From an uncultured Sphingomonadaceae bacterium (lineage in GTDB: Bacteria; Pseudomonadota; Alphaproteobacteria; Sphingomonadales; Sphingomonadaceae), in NCBI GenBank assembly GCA_947497315.1, contig CANMFX010000001.1, positions 620,001-684,000 on the forward strand: a stretch of 64,000 bases of DNA, read 5' to 3'. Under the pieces are notes generated by a model, which made no database searches, had not been told where the DNA came from, and saw only the letters and a list, made by a program, of their open reading frames with translations. The position numbers and the translations under genes are program-made. Shown in pieces: positions 16,941 through 26,607 of the stretch (positions within the stretch are counted from its first letter, which is position 1; each line of letters opens with the position of its first letter).

Positions 16941-19900
16941 TCACTCCGCCGCCTCAATTGCTTCGCCATCCGACAGCGGATGATCCAGCCGCTCAACCAT
17001 TTCTTTCGGACAAACCTGCCAGAAGCGTTCCCGCCAGCGGTCCCAGTCGCGCAGGATCGTTTCCGACCAGTTGCTGTCTGTGGTCCGGTGATGCGCTTCG
17101 ATCAGGGATTTGAGATGCTCTTCCCAATAGTCGCTGTCCAGCCGTTGCCAGATGATGCTTTCGGGATTGGCATGCTTTTCAAAATCACGGTCGAGATCGA
17201 GGATGAAAGCCATGCCGCCGGTCATGCCTGCGCCGAAATTATTGCCGACCGCGCCAAGGATCACGGCATTGCCGCCAGTCATATATTCGCAGCCATTGGC
17301 GCCGCAGCCTTCGACAACGACATCCGCACCCGAATTGCGGACAGCGAAGCGTTCGCCTGCTTGCCCAGCGGCAAAGAGCTGACCGGAGGTCGCACCGTAG
17401 AGCACGGTGTTGCCGATAATCGTATTGTCTTTTGAATCCAGCGGCGAGCTGACCATCGGGCGAACGATAATCTTGCCGCCCGACAGGCCCTTGCCGACAT
17501 AGTCATTGGCATCGCCAAAGACTTCTAGCGTGATACCCTGACACAGGAATGCCCCCAGCGATTGCCCGGCGCTGCCACGCAGGCGCACATGGACATGGTC
17601 CTCGTTCAGTGCGGTCATGCCATATTTGGCCGTAACCTCTGCCGAGAAGCGTGTGCCCACTGCCCGATGGGTGTTGCGCACCGTATAGGTGAGCTGCATT
17701 TTTTCCCGCCGTTCAAATACCGGCTGCGCATCCGCGATCATCTGTGCATCGAGACTGTCCGGCACTTCATTGCGATGGGTAGGCAGGTTGAATGTCCGCT
17801 CGGTATCGGGCGCATCCACTTTCGCAAGAATCGGGTTGAGATCGAGATCATCGAGATGTTCGGCACCGCGGCTAACCTGACGCAGCAATTCGGTGCGGCC
17901 GATAACTTCCTCGAGAGACCGGTAGCCGAGGCGCGCCAGTATCTCGCGCACTTCTTCGGCCATATAGGTCATCAGATTGATCACCTTTTCCGGTGTGCCG
18001 GTAAATTTCTCACGCAGTTTTTCATCCTGCACACAGACGCCGACGGGACAGGTGTTGCTGTGGCATTGCCGGACCATGATACAGCCCATGGCGACGAGAC
18101 TCAGCGTCCCAAGACCAAATTCTTCCGCGCCCAAAATCGCGGCAATGACAATATCACGCCCGGTTTTCAGGCCACCGTCCGTGCGCAATTTCACGCGGTG
18201 CCTGAGACCGTTGAGGGTGAGCACCTGATTGGCTTCGGTCAGCCCCATTTCCCAAGGCGTGCCGGCAAATTTAATGCTCGTTTGCGGTGACGCGCCGGTC
18301 CCGCCGGTATTGCCCGAGATCAAAATGACATCGGCATGGGCCTTGGCAACACCCGCTGCAATCGTACCGATACCCGCAGCAGAGACCAGCTTCACACAGA
18401 CCCGCGCTTTCGGGTTGATCTGCTTGAGGTCGTAGATCAGCTGCGCGAGATCCTCGATCGAATAGATATCATGATGCGGCGGTGGCGAGATAAGCGTGAC
18501 ACCCGGGGTCGAGTGGCGCAGCTTGGCGATAAATTCGGTGACCTTAAACCCTGGTAATTGGCCACCTTCTCCGGGCTTGGCGCCCTGGGCCACCTTGATT
18601 TCTACCTCTTCGCAAGCGCCGAGATATTCTGCTGTTACGCCAAAGCGGCCGGATGCGACCTGCTTGATCGGACTGGAGGCATTGTCGCCATTTTCAAATG
18701 GCGTATAGCGGCGTTTTTCTTCCCCGCCTTCGCCCGACACCGATTTCGCACCGATGCGGTTCATCGCGATAGCAAGCGTTTCATGCGCCTCAGGGCTGAG
18801 CGCACCAAGCGACATGCCGGGTGTGTTGAACCGTTTGCGAATCTCGGTAATCGCTTCCACTTCGTCGATCGGAATCGGCTCCGGCGCGTAGTTAAACTCC
18901 ATCAGGTCGCGCAGATAGACCGGCTCCAGTTCACGAACCCCTTGCGAGAACTGTAGATAGGAAGAGTAGCTGTCATGAGCCACCGCGCTTTGCAGCAAGT
19001 GCATCAGATGGGCGCTATAGGCATGGGCCTCGCCGCCATCGCGCTGCTTGTAGAAACCGCCTACGGGCAGGCGCACCACCGCCGCCTCGAAGGCTGCCTC
19101 ATGTTTTTCCTGCGCATTGATAAACAGCGATGCATAGCCCTCGCCGGATATCTTGGTCGGCATGCCAGGGAACAGATCGTTGCACAAAGCGCGCGACAGG
19201 CCCACAGATTCAAAATTATAACCACCGCGATAGCTGGAGATCACGGCAATGCCCATTTTGGACATGATTTTCAGCAAGCCTTCGTCGACCGCTTTCTTAT
19301 GGCGGGCGATGCATTCTTCCAAAGATAGGCCGTCAAACAGCCCGCGCGCATGGCGGTCGGCAATGGCGGCTTCGGACAGATAGGCGTTGACCGTGGTCGC
19401 ACCGACACCGATCAATACAGCATAGCAATGGGTGTCGAGGCATTCTGCGGCCCGGACGTTTACGGAAGCATAGGCCCGCAATCCCTTGCGTACCAGATGC
19501 GTGTGGACCGCCGCGGTCGCGATGACCATAGAGATACACATATGATCTTCGTCGATATTCTCGTCGGTCAGGAAAATTTCGGTCTTCCCCTGACGCACCG
19601 CTTGTTCTGCTTCATCGCGGATCCGGGCAATGGCATCGCGCAATTCAATCGCGCCGCCGGTGTTGGACATGGTGCAATCAATTTCGGCAACCGCATCGCC
19701 AAAGCTTGCCTTTAGCCGCTCCCAGGCACTGCAACTGAGTACAGGGCTGTCGAGCACCAGAACATTTTCATTCTGGCTGTCCTTTTCCAATATGTTGGCG
19801 AGGTTCGAGAAGCGCGTGCGCAGGCTCATCACATGGCGTTCGCGCAAACTGTCAATCGGCGGATTGGTGACCTGCGAGAAATTCTGGCGGAAGAAGTGGC

Positions 19901-21467
19901 TGACCTGACGCGGTTTCAAGCTGATCACCGCTAGCGGTGTGTCATCGCCCATGGAACCAATGGCTTCTTTGGCATCCTCAACCATCGGGGCGAGAATTAC
20001 CTCCATGTCTTCCAGCGTATGACCGGCCGCGGTCTGGCGGCGGATCAATTCTTCCTTGGAGAAATTCATCCCTGCATCAGCAGGCGCAGGCGGCAGATCG
20101 TCCATGGTGCGGAAGCCTTTGACGCGCTCGGCATAAGGCTCTTCGGATGCGATCTGGTCCTTGATCTCCTTGTCGGTGAAAACGACGCCCTCATCCAGAT
20201 CCACGGCAATCATCTCGCCGGGACCAAGCCGGCCTTTATCGATAATCTGGCTTTCAGGCACCACGACCATGCCGGTTTCCGATCCGATAATCAGCAGATT
20301 GTCAGAGGTCTTGCTGTATCGCAGCGGCCGCAGCGCATTGCGGTCCACACCTGCCACAGCCCAGCGACCGTCGGTCATCGCCAGCGCGGCAGGACCATCC
20401 CATGGTTCCATGACACTAGCCATATATTCATACATGGCCTTGTGTGCCGGATCGATATCCGCTTCATTTTGCCACGCTTCGGGTACGAGCATAAGCTTGG
20501 CGGTCGGTGCATCGCGACCGGAGCGGCAGATGGTCTCAAACACCGCATCGAGCGCAGCGGTATCGGATGCGCCTGCCGGGATAACCGGTTTGATATCTTC
20601 GGAATGATCACCAAAGGCCAGGCTCGCCATCTTGATCTCGTGGCTCTTCATCCAGTTCTTGTTGCCGCGGATCGTGTTGACTTCACCATTATGAGCGAGC
20701 GTACGGAACGGCTGCGCCAACCACCATTGTGGGAACGTATTTGTCGAATAGCGCTGGTGGAAAATCGCCACCCGGCTTTCAAACCGCTCGTCGGTCAGGT
20801 CGGGATAAAAGACCGACAGGGATTCTGCGAGGAAAAGGCCTTTGTAGATGATCGAGCGGCAGGACAGGCTGCAGATATAGAAATCATGAATTTGTGCTGC
20901 GACGACTTTCTTCTCGATCCGCCGACGGATAAGATAGAGGTTCTTTTCAAACTCCGCGGCACTCTGGCGGTCGGGCAACGGCCCGGCAATCATGATCTGT
21001 TCGATTTCCGGCCGCGTATTCTGTGCCTTCACACCAATGACCGAAACATCGACCGGCACCTGCCGCCAACCGTAAATTTTATAACCGGCTTCAATGATTT
21101 CGGCTTCAACAATGGTCCGGCAGGTTTCCTGAGCGCTGAGATCGGTACGCGGCAGAAAGATCATGCCGACGGCAAGCCGGTTGGGCATAACCTTGTGGCC
21201 GCTATCGGCAATCGCATCGTCAAAGAAGCGCGCGGGCAAATCGACATGCAGCCCGGCTCCGTCACCCGTCATTCCATCCGCATCGACCGCGCCGCGGTGC
21301 CACACCGCTTTCAGCGCATCAATGGCGGATGACACCACCCGCCGCGAAGGCTTGCCATCGGTGGCCGCGACCAGTCCGACACCGCAGGCATCAGATTCAA
21401 ATTCAGGCCGGTACATGCCGGTTTCGGCAAGGCGCTTATGTTCGGGCGTTGGATAGTGGTGCGTCAT
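16941..21467 (-). CDS. gltB: Glutamate synthase (NADPH) large subunit
   Basis: GltB transfers the amide nitrogen of glutamine to 2-oxoglutarate, giving two glutamates. The class II glutaminase nucleophile is Cys28 (SDACGVG), exposed after removal of a 27-residue propeptide. The central and FMN-binding synthase domains follow, with HHDIYSIEDLAQLIYDLK and GNTGGTGASP. Cysteines of the 3Fe-4S cluster are seen in CIMVRQCHSNTCPVGVC. A C-terminal beta-helix (GXGXG) domain ends the protein. The 1,508-residue length is that of the bacterial enzyme. It is transcribed after gltD and the DUF2059-type gene. Confidence 0.98.
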   Translation of the reverse strand: MTHHYPTPEHKRLAETGMYRPEFESDACGVGLVAATDGKPSRRVVSSAIDALKAVWHRGAVDADGMTGDGAGLHVDLPARFFDDAIADSGHKVMPNRLAVGMIFLPRTDLSAQETCRTIVEAEIIEAGYKIYGWRQVPVDVSVIGVKAQNTRPEIEQIMIAGPLPDRQSAAEFEKNLYLIRRRIEKKVVAAQIHDFYICSLSCRSIIYKGLFLAESLSVFYPDLTDERFESRVAIFHQRYSTNTFPQWWLAQPFRTLAHNGEVNTIRGNKNWMKSHEIKMASLAFGDHSEDIKPVIPAGASDTAALDAVFETICRSGRDAPTAKLMLVPEAWQNEADIDPAHKAMYEYMASVMEPWDGPAALAMTDGRWAVAGVDRNALRPLRYSKTSDNLLIIGSETGMVVVPESQIIDKGRLGPGEMIAVDLDEGVVFTDKEIKDQIASEEPYAERVKGFRTMDDLPPAPADAGMNFSKEELIRRQTAAGHTLEDMEVILAPMVEDAKEAIGSMGDDTPLAVISLKPRQVSHFFRQNFSQVTNPPIDSLRERHVMSLRTRFSNLANILEKDSQNENVLVLDSPVLSCSAWERLKASFGDAVAEIDCTMSNTGGAIELRDAIARIRDEAEQAVRQGKTEIFLTDENIDEDHMCISMVIATAAVHTHLVRKGLRAYASVNVRAAECLDTHCYAVLIGVGATTVNAYLSEAAIADRHARGLFDGLSLEECIARHKKAVDEGLLKIMSKMGIAVISSYRGGYNFESVGLSRALCNDLFPGMPTKISGEGYASLFINAQEKHEAAFEAAVVRLPVGGFYKQRDGGEAHAYSAHLMHLLQSAVAHDSYSSYLQFSQGVRELEPVYLRDLMEFNYAPEPIPIDEVEAITEIRKRFNTPGMSLGALSPEAHETLAIAMNRIGAKSVSGEGGEEKRRYTPFENGDNASSPIKQVASGRFGVTAEYLGACEEVEIKVAQGAKPGEGGQLPGFKVTEFIAKLRHSTPGVTLISPPPHHDIYSIEDLAQLIYDLKQINPKARVCVKLVSAAGIGTIAAGVAKAHADVILISGNTGGTGASPQTSIKFAGTPWEMGLTEANQVLTLNGLRHRVKLRTDGGLKTGRDIVIAAILGAEEFGLGTLSLVAMGCIMVRQCHSNTCPVGVCVQDEKLREKFTGTPEKVINLMTYMAEEVREILARLGYRSLEEVIGRTELLRQVSRGAEHLDDLDLNPILAKVDAPDTERTFNLPTHRNEVPDSLDAQMIADAQPVFERREKMQLTYTVRNTHRAVGTRFSAEVTAKYGMTALNEDHVHVRLRGSAGQSLGAFLCQGITLEVFGDANDYVGKGLSGGKIIVRPMVSSPLDSKDNTIIGNTVLYGATSGQLFAAGQAGERFAVRNSGADVVVEGCGANGCEYMTGGNAVILGAVGNNFGAGMTGGMAFILDLDRDFEKHANPESIIWQRLDSDYWEEHLKSLIEAHHRTTDSNWSETILRDWDRWRERFWQVCPKEMVERLDHPLSDGEAIEAAE

Positions 21468-21515
21468 ATCAATTTCATTTCAGTAGGTAAGAGCAACGAT
21501 TTTGCGTGCTGCGGT

Positions 21516-22406
21516 CTATTTGCCGTTTGCCATTTTGGCTTTGGCGTTCTTCTGCGCTTTTTCGAGCGCTTCATAATATTTCTCAAACGCGGTATCGGAA
21601 TCCACGCTCAGTTTGTTTACGAGCTCCCGGTCTTCAGGTGACCAGTTATCGGGGTCTTCCCAATCAGTCGCATCATCTGAATTTCCCTCCTCGTCCATCA
21701 CTTCCTCAACCGATGCAAAAGGATCATTGGCGCCGGGTATTTTGACGGGCGGCAGATGCGCTGTGGCTTTCTCTACTTTCTTCATGATGTCCGGCATGGC
21801 CTGCATCATTTCAGGAACCATGCTCATCATCGATTGCATCATTTCCGGATCGACAAAGACCATCATATAGTCGCGTGCGAAGGCACTGCCGGTATCCGTG
21901 GCGAAAAAGCCGTTCATCTCGTTCAGCTGGCCGACCGTGAATTTGCGCGCATAGATATTAGTCAGTGCTTCACGAACTGCTGGCTCCATCCCGATCATCA
22001 GGTTGACCATCTCGTCCATAATCACCTTGGTCGAAATTTTTGTCCGCTCTTCGTAATGCGGGTCCATTTCGGTCGCCATTTCGGCCAGTGTCTTCTCGCC
22101 CATACCTTCAGGCATGTCGCCCCTGGCCATGCCGCCAGCACCGGCCAGGTCACCCATGCGCATGTTGCCCATGCTCATCATCATCTGGTCCATCATCTGG
22201 TCCATCGTGCCCTTCATCATCCGCTCGTAGGTGCCGAGCGGGAACAGATAATCGACCGTGCTTTTGGCGGCAGAAAGACGCGCCGGATCGATCGCCGCTG
22301 TCTCGGTTGCAACCGCCTCTGTGGTGCCATCGGCTTCTTGTGCTGCGGCTGGATTGCTGACAGCGAAGGCCATGGAACTCACAGTAATTGCGATGAACTT
22401 TTTCAT
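21516..22406 (-). CDS. Exported DUF2059-type protein between gltD and gltB
   Basis: A signal peptide (MKKFIAITVSSMAFAVSNPAAAQ) is followed by a DUF2059-like helical protein: LSAAKSTVDYLFPLGTYERMMKGTMDQMM, a Met-rich stretch (MMDQMMMSMGNM), then a second helical segment with FTVGQLNEMNGFFATDTGSAFA. The C-terminal third is acidic. It sits 37 bases after gltD and 48 before gltB on the same strand, so it splits the glutamate synthase operon. Its function is unknown. The methionines could bind Cu(I) in the periplasm, but helical packing is an equally good explanation. Confidence 0.82.
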   Translation of the reverse strand: MKKFIAITVSSMAFAVSNPAAAQEADGTTEAVATETAAIDPARLSAAKSTVDYLFPLGTYERMMKGTMDQMMDQMMMSMGNMRMGDLAGAGGMARGDMPEGMGEKTLAEMATEMDPHYEERTKISTKVIMDEMVNLMIGMEPAVREALTNIYARKFTVGQLNEMNGFFATDTGSAFARDYMMVFVDPEMMQSMMSMVPEMMQAMPDIMKKVEKATAHLPPVKIPGANDPFASVEEVMDEEGNSDDATDWEDPDNWSPEDRELVNKLSVDSDTAFEKYYEALEKAQKNAKAKMANGK

Positions 22407-22443
22407 GTAAAACTCCGAAATAGGTGCCTAGATATGGGGGTGT

Positions 22444-23898
22444 TCAGGCGGCCTGCTTTTCCGCCCGAGCTTTTTCGCGCAAGAATTTGTGCATATGCTC
22501 GGTCACATCGCGACCGTCACGGATGCCCCATACCACAAGGCTGGCACCGCGAACAATATCACCGGCGGCGAAAACACCATCGAGATTGGTCATCATGCTC
22601 TTGTGATCTACCCGCAATGTGCCCCAGCGGGTAACGCTGAGATCGGGGCAATCGAATAGGCTGGGCAGCTCTTCGGCATCAAAACCCAAAGCCTTGATGA
22701 CCAGATCGGCCTCCAACTTAAACTCGCTATCGGGCTGCACCTCTGGCGCACGCCGGCCACTGGCATCAGGCGCGCCGAGACGCATCTTCGTTGCTTTCAC
22801 TGCCGTGACGTGATCTGTACCCTCGACCGCTTTGGGGGCAGAGAGCCAAACAAAATCCACGCCCTCTTCCTCCGCATTTTTCACTTCATTCTGCGAGCCT
22901 GGCATATTGGCACGATCACGGCGATAGAGGCATTTAACCGATTTCGCCCCCTGACGTACCGAGGTCCGTACGCAATCCATCGCGGTATCGCCGCCACCGA
23001 TGACGACCACATTCTTGCCTTGGGCATTGAACCGGCCATTATCGAAATCGGGTACATCATCACCAAAGCTCTTGCGGTTTGAAGCGGTCAGAAAATCCAA
23101 TGCTTCTTCTACACCAGGTGCGCCTACGCCGGGCATTTTTATTTCGCGTGCCTTGTAGACGCCCGTCGCGATCAAGATCGCATCATGTTTGGTGCGTAGC
23201 TCATCCAATGTTGCATCTTTGCCAACTTCAAAATTCGCATGAAAGTTGATGCCGCCATCTTTGAGGCGCTGGATACGCCGCATGATGACGTCTTTTTCCA
23301 GCTTGAAGCCAGGAATACCGTAAGTCAGCAATCCGCCAGCACGATCATGGCGATCATAGATATGAACGTCATAGCCAGCGACGCGCAGATATTCCCCAGC
23401 GGTCAAGCCAGCTGGGCCGGCGCCGATAATGCCGACTGACTGGCCGCGCGATTTGCCTGCAACCAGCGGTTCAACCCAACCTTCTTCCCAAGCGGTATCG
23501 GTGATATATTTTTCTACCGCGCCGATGGTCACTGCGCCATGACCGGAAAATTCAATGACGCAATTGCCTTCACACAGACGGTCCTGCGGACAGATACGCC
23601 CGCAAATCTCCGGCATGGTCGAAGTCAGATTCGACATTTCATAGGCTTCACGGACCCGGCCCTCGGCGGTCAGACGTAGCCAGTCCGGGATGTGGTTATG
23701 CAACGGGCAATGGGTCGAGCAATAAGGCACGCCGCATTGCGAGCAGCGCGCGGCCTGTTCCGCCGCCTTTTCGGGGGCATAACGGTCGGCAATTTCCTGA
23801 AAATCCTCAGCACGCAGCGTTGGCGCGCGCTTTTCCGGATAGGTTTGCCCAGTGTTGACAAATTTCAACATGTCTAATTTTTTCGTGCCTTTTGGCAT
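22444..23898 (-). CDS. gltD: Glutamate synthase (NADPH) small subunit
   Basis: GltD takes electrons from NADPH through FAD and iron-sulfur clusters and feeds GltB. Cysteine groups for 4Fe-4S clusters are present as CSQCGVPYCSTHCPLHN and CGRICPQDRLCEGNC. The FAD site is GIIGAGPAGLTAGEYL and the NADPH site is VVIGGGDTAMDC. The ATG at 23898 gives 484 residues, the family length; the frame is open to 23994 but the extra residues are not part of the family. It is the first gene of a unit running gltD, DUF2059-type, gltB, GNAT. Confidence 0.97.
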   Translation of the reverse strand: MPKGTKKLDMLKFVNTGQTYPEKRAPTLRAEDFQEIADRYAPEKAAEQAARCSQCGVPYCSTHCPLHNHIPDWLRLTAEGRVREAYEMSNLTSTMPEICGRICPQDRLCEGNCVIEFSGHGAVTIGAVEKYITDTAWEEGWVEPLVAGKSRGQSVGIIGAGPAGLTAGEYLRVAGYDVHIYDRHDRAGGLLTYGIPGFKLEKDVIMRRIQRLKDGGINFHANFEVGKDATLDELRTKHDAILIATGVYKAREIKMPGVGAPGVEEALDFLTASNRKSFGDDVPDFDNGRFNAQGKNVVVIGGGDTAMDCVRTSVRQGAKSVKCLYRRDRANMPGSQNEVKNAEEEGVDFVWLSAPKAVEGTDHVTAVKATKMRLGAPDASGRRAPEVQPDSEFKLEADLVIKALGFDAEELPSLFDCPDLSVTRWGTLRVDHKSMMTNLDGVFAAGDIVRGASLVVWGIRDGRDVTEHMHKFLREKARAEKQAA

Positions 23899-24116
23899 GC
23901 AGATCGCTCGTTTCTTGTATTTTTCGATTAGGGTGACCCTGCCCTCCTGAGCGGGCGTTGCGCTCGCGATAGGCGAAATCATAGGCAGAGTCACGCAAAA
24001 ACAACAAAATATGACAGCTATACTAACCTATATAACGTATTTCAGCGGTTTTTTTGTCGGAAGCCAGGCCATCTGTACGATAAAAGTATCGAATCGGACC
24101 TAAATTCATCAACGAC

Positions 24117-24146
24117 AAAATCGAATGTCGCTTCTATATGTCGATT
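24117..24146. promoter_or_regulatory. Inverted repeat upstream of uppP
   Basis: Arms of seven bases (AAATCGA and TCGATTT) are separated by 16 bases and end 25 bases before the uppP start. A smaller repeat, CGATA-AAAG-TATCG, lies at 24077-24090. The region between the divergent gltD and uppP genes is AT-rich and should hold both promoters. A regulator-binding role is a guess from symmetry and place only. Confidence 0.25.
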
Positions 24147-24171
24147 TCCTTAACTTGTCCCGGGTCCCATC

Positions 24172-24966
24172 ATGACATTTATTCAAATGCTGCTCCTCGC
24201 CGTTGTGCAAGGCGTAACCGAATTTTTGCCAATTTCCTCATCCGGTCACCTTATATTGCTTCCGGTTTTCTCCGGCTATGCTGATCAGGGGCCGATGATA
24301 GACATTGCTGTGCATGTTGGGTCTTTGCTTGCAATCATCACTTATTTTTTCAAAGACGTGCTTTCTCTCGGCAAGGGCGGCTTGGCAACCATTGGTATTG
24401 GCAAGGCAGATGCCGAGCGCCGGCTGCTGTGGTGGATTATAATCGGCACTATACCTGCTGTCATAGTGGGTTTGTTCCTGAAAACCGGCGGCTATCTGGA
24501 GGGATTCCGTAGCACGACATTGGTGGGCATAAACTTGATTGTCTATGGCGTCCTTCTTGGTGTGGCCGACCGCGTTGGTCGACAAGTCAAGTCGTTCGAG
24601 GACATGACCCTGAAAGACGGATTAATTGTTGGCTTGGCTCAGGCTCTGGCGTTGATTCCCGGCACAAGCCGATCAGGCGTCACCATGACCGCAGCACGTT
24701 TTCTGGGCTATAGTCGTGTGGAGTCAGCCCGTTTTTCTTTCCTGCTGTCTATTCCGGCCGTCGCTGGCGCAGGGATTTTGATCGTGCCTGATCTCATGGA
24801 TGCCAGTGGCGATCTGCTCAAAGAGGCGTTGATCACCGGCGCACTGACCTTCGTGGCCGCGTTTGCCACGATGACGTTCCTGATGCAGTTCCTGCGCAAG
24901 GCGTCGATGATGGTATTTGTGATCTACCGCGTAGCCATGGGCGCGGCTTTGCTGATCTGGTTTTAG
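24172..24966 (+). CDS. uppP: Undecaprenyl-diphosphatase (UppP/BacA)
   Basis: UppP removes a phosphate from undecaprenyl diphosphate so that the lipid carrier can be reused for peptidoglycan and O-antigen synthesis; it also gives bacitracin resistance. The two active-site motifs are present: EFLPISSSGHLIL near residue 18 and PGTSRSGVTMTAARFLGY near residue 165. The 264-residue protein is largely transmembrane. It ends ten bases from the convergent NDUFA9-like gene. Confidence 0.96.
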   Translation: MTFIQMLLLAVVQGVTEFLPISSSGHLILLPVFSGYADQGPMIDIAVHVGSLLAIITYFFKDVLSLGKGGLATIGIGKADAERRLLWWIIIGTIPAVIVGLFLKTGGYLEGFRSTTLVGINLIVYGVLLGVADRVGRQVKSFEDMTLKDGLIVGLAQALALIPGTSRSGVTMTAARFLGYSRVESARFSFLLSIPAVAGAGILIVPDLMDASGDLLKEALITGALTFVAAFATMTFLMQFLRKASMMVFVIYRVAMGAALLIWF

Positions 24967-24976
24967 CGCGGATGGC

Positions 24977-25924
24977 CTAGCTGGCCTTAGCGCGCGCTCC
25001 AAAGCGGCCATAAGTCGTATATTTGTCCATCCACCCCCGGGCAACGGTTGCCAGCGGCGTTGGTGTTACGTCGAAAGCTTCCAATCCAGCTTGCCCCTCA
25101 GCGACAACATTGTCACTCTGCAGCATCTTATACTGATCAGAAGTAATTGGTGCGCCGGGAAGAAAGCCTGTGCAAGTCGCCATCAGTTTCGCCGCAAAAT
25201 CCGGAATCTCAAAAAAGCCGCGATCCCGCTTGGTCATCCTGGCGATCCGCCGATTGAGATCTCCCATTGAGATAATTTCCGGCCCTCCCAGTTCAAAAGT
25301 CCGCCCTGCATAGCGCGCTGGCTTTTCCAGTGCCGCAGCCGCGGCCTGCGCAACGTCCCCGACAAAAACTGGTTGGAACTTGGTGTCACTGCCGATTATC
25401 GGCACGATAGGCATCATTCGGATCATCGCAGCAAAGCGATTGATAAACTGATCTTCGCGTCCAAATACAATGGACGGCCGCAGGATGATGGCGCTGGGAA
25501 ATGCGTCTAGCACCGCTGCTTCGGCATCGCCTTTGCTCTTTCCATAACGCGATGGCGACTCTCTGTCAGCGCCAATCGCAGACATCTGGACGAGCGCGGT
25601 GCATCCCGCTTCGGCCGCTGCCTCGGCTACGTTGCGCGCGCCGTTAACGTGCACCGCCTCAAAGTCTCCGTCCAAAATGCCAACCAGATTAATGACAGCA
25701 TCGCAGCCATGGACTGCCCGCGCTACGCTGTCTTTTTTGGTCACATCAGCGCTGGCAAACTGGGTCTGGCCCAAATTACCCAGCGGTTTGATATGCATGG
25801 CATTCTTAACATTGCGTTCGGCCACTCGTACCCGAGCGCCGCGCGACAACAGCTGCTGCGATATATAGCGACCCAAAAACCCGCCACCGCCAAAAATGCA
25901 AACCAATTGTCCGTCAAGCGTCAT
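24977..25924 (-). CDS. NDUFA9-like NAD(P)-binding protein (complex I-associated SDR)
   Basis: This is an atypical SDR with the nucleotide motif FGGGGFLGRYISQQLLSRGARVRVAERN and a degenerate catalytic region. It matches the proteins annotated as complex I NDUFA9 subunit family in alphaproteobacteria, which are thought to be assembly or stabilising factors rather than enzymes. Supporting pieces are INLVGILDGDFEAVHVNG, SPSRYGKSKGDAEAAV and ILRPSIVFGREDQFINRFA. The 315-residue length fits the family. In sphingomonads this gene is commonly found near uppP. Confidence 0.89.
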   Translation of the reverse strand: MTLDGQLVCIFGGGGFLGRYISQQLLSRGARVRVAERNVKNAMHIKPLGNLGQTQFASADVTKKDSVARAVHGCDAVINLVGILDGDFEAVHVNGARNVAEAAAEAGCTALVQMSAIGADRESPSRYGKSKGDAEAAVLDAFPSAIILRPSIVFGREDQFINRFAAMIRMMPIVPIIGSDTKFQPVFVGDVAQAAAAALEKPARYAGRTFELGGPEIISMGDLNRRIARMTKRDRGFFEIPDFAAKLMATCTGFLPGAPITSDQYKMLQSDNVVAEGQAGLEAFDVTPTPLATVARGWMDKYTTYGRFGARAKAS

Positions 25925-26157
25925 AGTCTAATATCCATTTCTTTCACGCAATGATCCCATCGTCTCCCCGCGCGCTTTTGCATGACGGGCGCGCGTGCGC
26001 AATATACGAATCCACTTTAGTGGCGGTAATAACATAGCATATTTCCCACGTTAGAGCTTCATCAGACATAAGATCGTCATTGCCGGCAGATGAATCATTG
26101 ACAATATCGCCCTCGTGGCGCTAATCGCCCGCTCCTACACCGATAACATGTCGGTTG

Positions 26158-26244
26158 GCCCAGATGGCGGAATTGGTAGACGCGCTAGCTTCAGGTGCTA
26201 GTATTCGCAAGGATGTGGAGGTTCGAGTCCTCTTCTGGGCACCA
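26158..26244 (+). tRNA. tRNA-Leu (anticodon CAG)
   Basis: An 87-base type II tRNA with a complete fold by eye. The acceptor stem is GCCCAGA/TCTGGGC and the D-loop contains the invariant GG. The anticodon stem CTAGC/GCTAG encloses the loop TTCAGGT, so the anticodon is CAG. A long variable arm typical of leucine tRNAs and the T-arm GTTCGAGTCC follow. The discriminator is A, and the CCA end is encoded. Confidence 0.97.
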
Positions 26245-26321
26245 GCAGGCAATCATATCTGCCAGTTGCGCTCGAAATTTCGGGTGCGCCAGTTCGATCA
26301 ATAGCTCATGTCAGCATTTTG

Positions 26322-26337
26322 GTACGATGATTCGTAC
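26322..26337. repeat. Perfect inverted repeat GTACGA-tgat-TCGTAC
   Basis: Six-base perfect arms surround a four-base spacer, 78 bases after the tRNA end. No T-run follows directly, so it is a poor terminator. It could be an operator or a weak processing hairpin after the tRNA. Confidence 0.4.
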
Positions 26338-26480
26338 AACTGCTAATCTTTTCACTTCATTCGAGGTTTACAAGAAGAAGAGACAGTTCTTCCAGTGAGC
26401 AAATCTCAGTAAACGGCTTGAAGCGGATGTTGGCGCGCGCGGTAAATTTGTGGGATCGGAATATAATGAATCGGCGTGAA

Positions 26481-26509
26481 TTGAATGGCCGATCATGTCA
26501 AAATATGTA
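26481..26509 (+). promoter_or_regulatory. Promoter-like sequence for the giant gene operon
   Basis: TTGAAT at 26481-26486 and TATGTA at 26504-26509 are spaced by 17 bases in an AT-rich stretch, about 270 bases before the giant gene start. If used, it leaves a long 5' leader containing the inverted repeat at 26583-26607. This rests only on similarity to the sigma-70 consensus. Confidence 0.3.
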
Positions 26510-26582
26510 TAAGTAAAATAAGCTCTTATAGGCTTAACGATAAAGTAAAAAAATCGAATTTCATCTCGTTTGAAATGAGTTG

Positions 26583-26607
26583 TTTACAATCCGCCACGGG
26601 TTGTAAA
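26583..26607. promoter_or_regulatory. Near-perfect inverted repeat in the giant gene leader
   Basis: Ten-base arms TTTACAATCC and GGGTTGTAAA match at nine of ten positions across a five-base spacer (GCCAC). The element lies 170 bases before the giant gene start. It has the size and symmetry of an operator for a dimeric regulator, or could be an RNA hairpin in the leader. No T-run follows, so it is not a standard terminator. Confidence 0.45.

Noticed and set aside
20019-21332. A 437-residue plus-strand open frame antisense to gltB
   Set aside because: It lies wholly opposite a conserved enzyme gene and encodes a His/Arg/Asp-rich sequence without domain features, as expected of a shadow frame.
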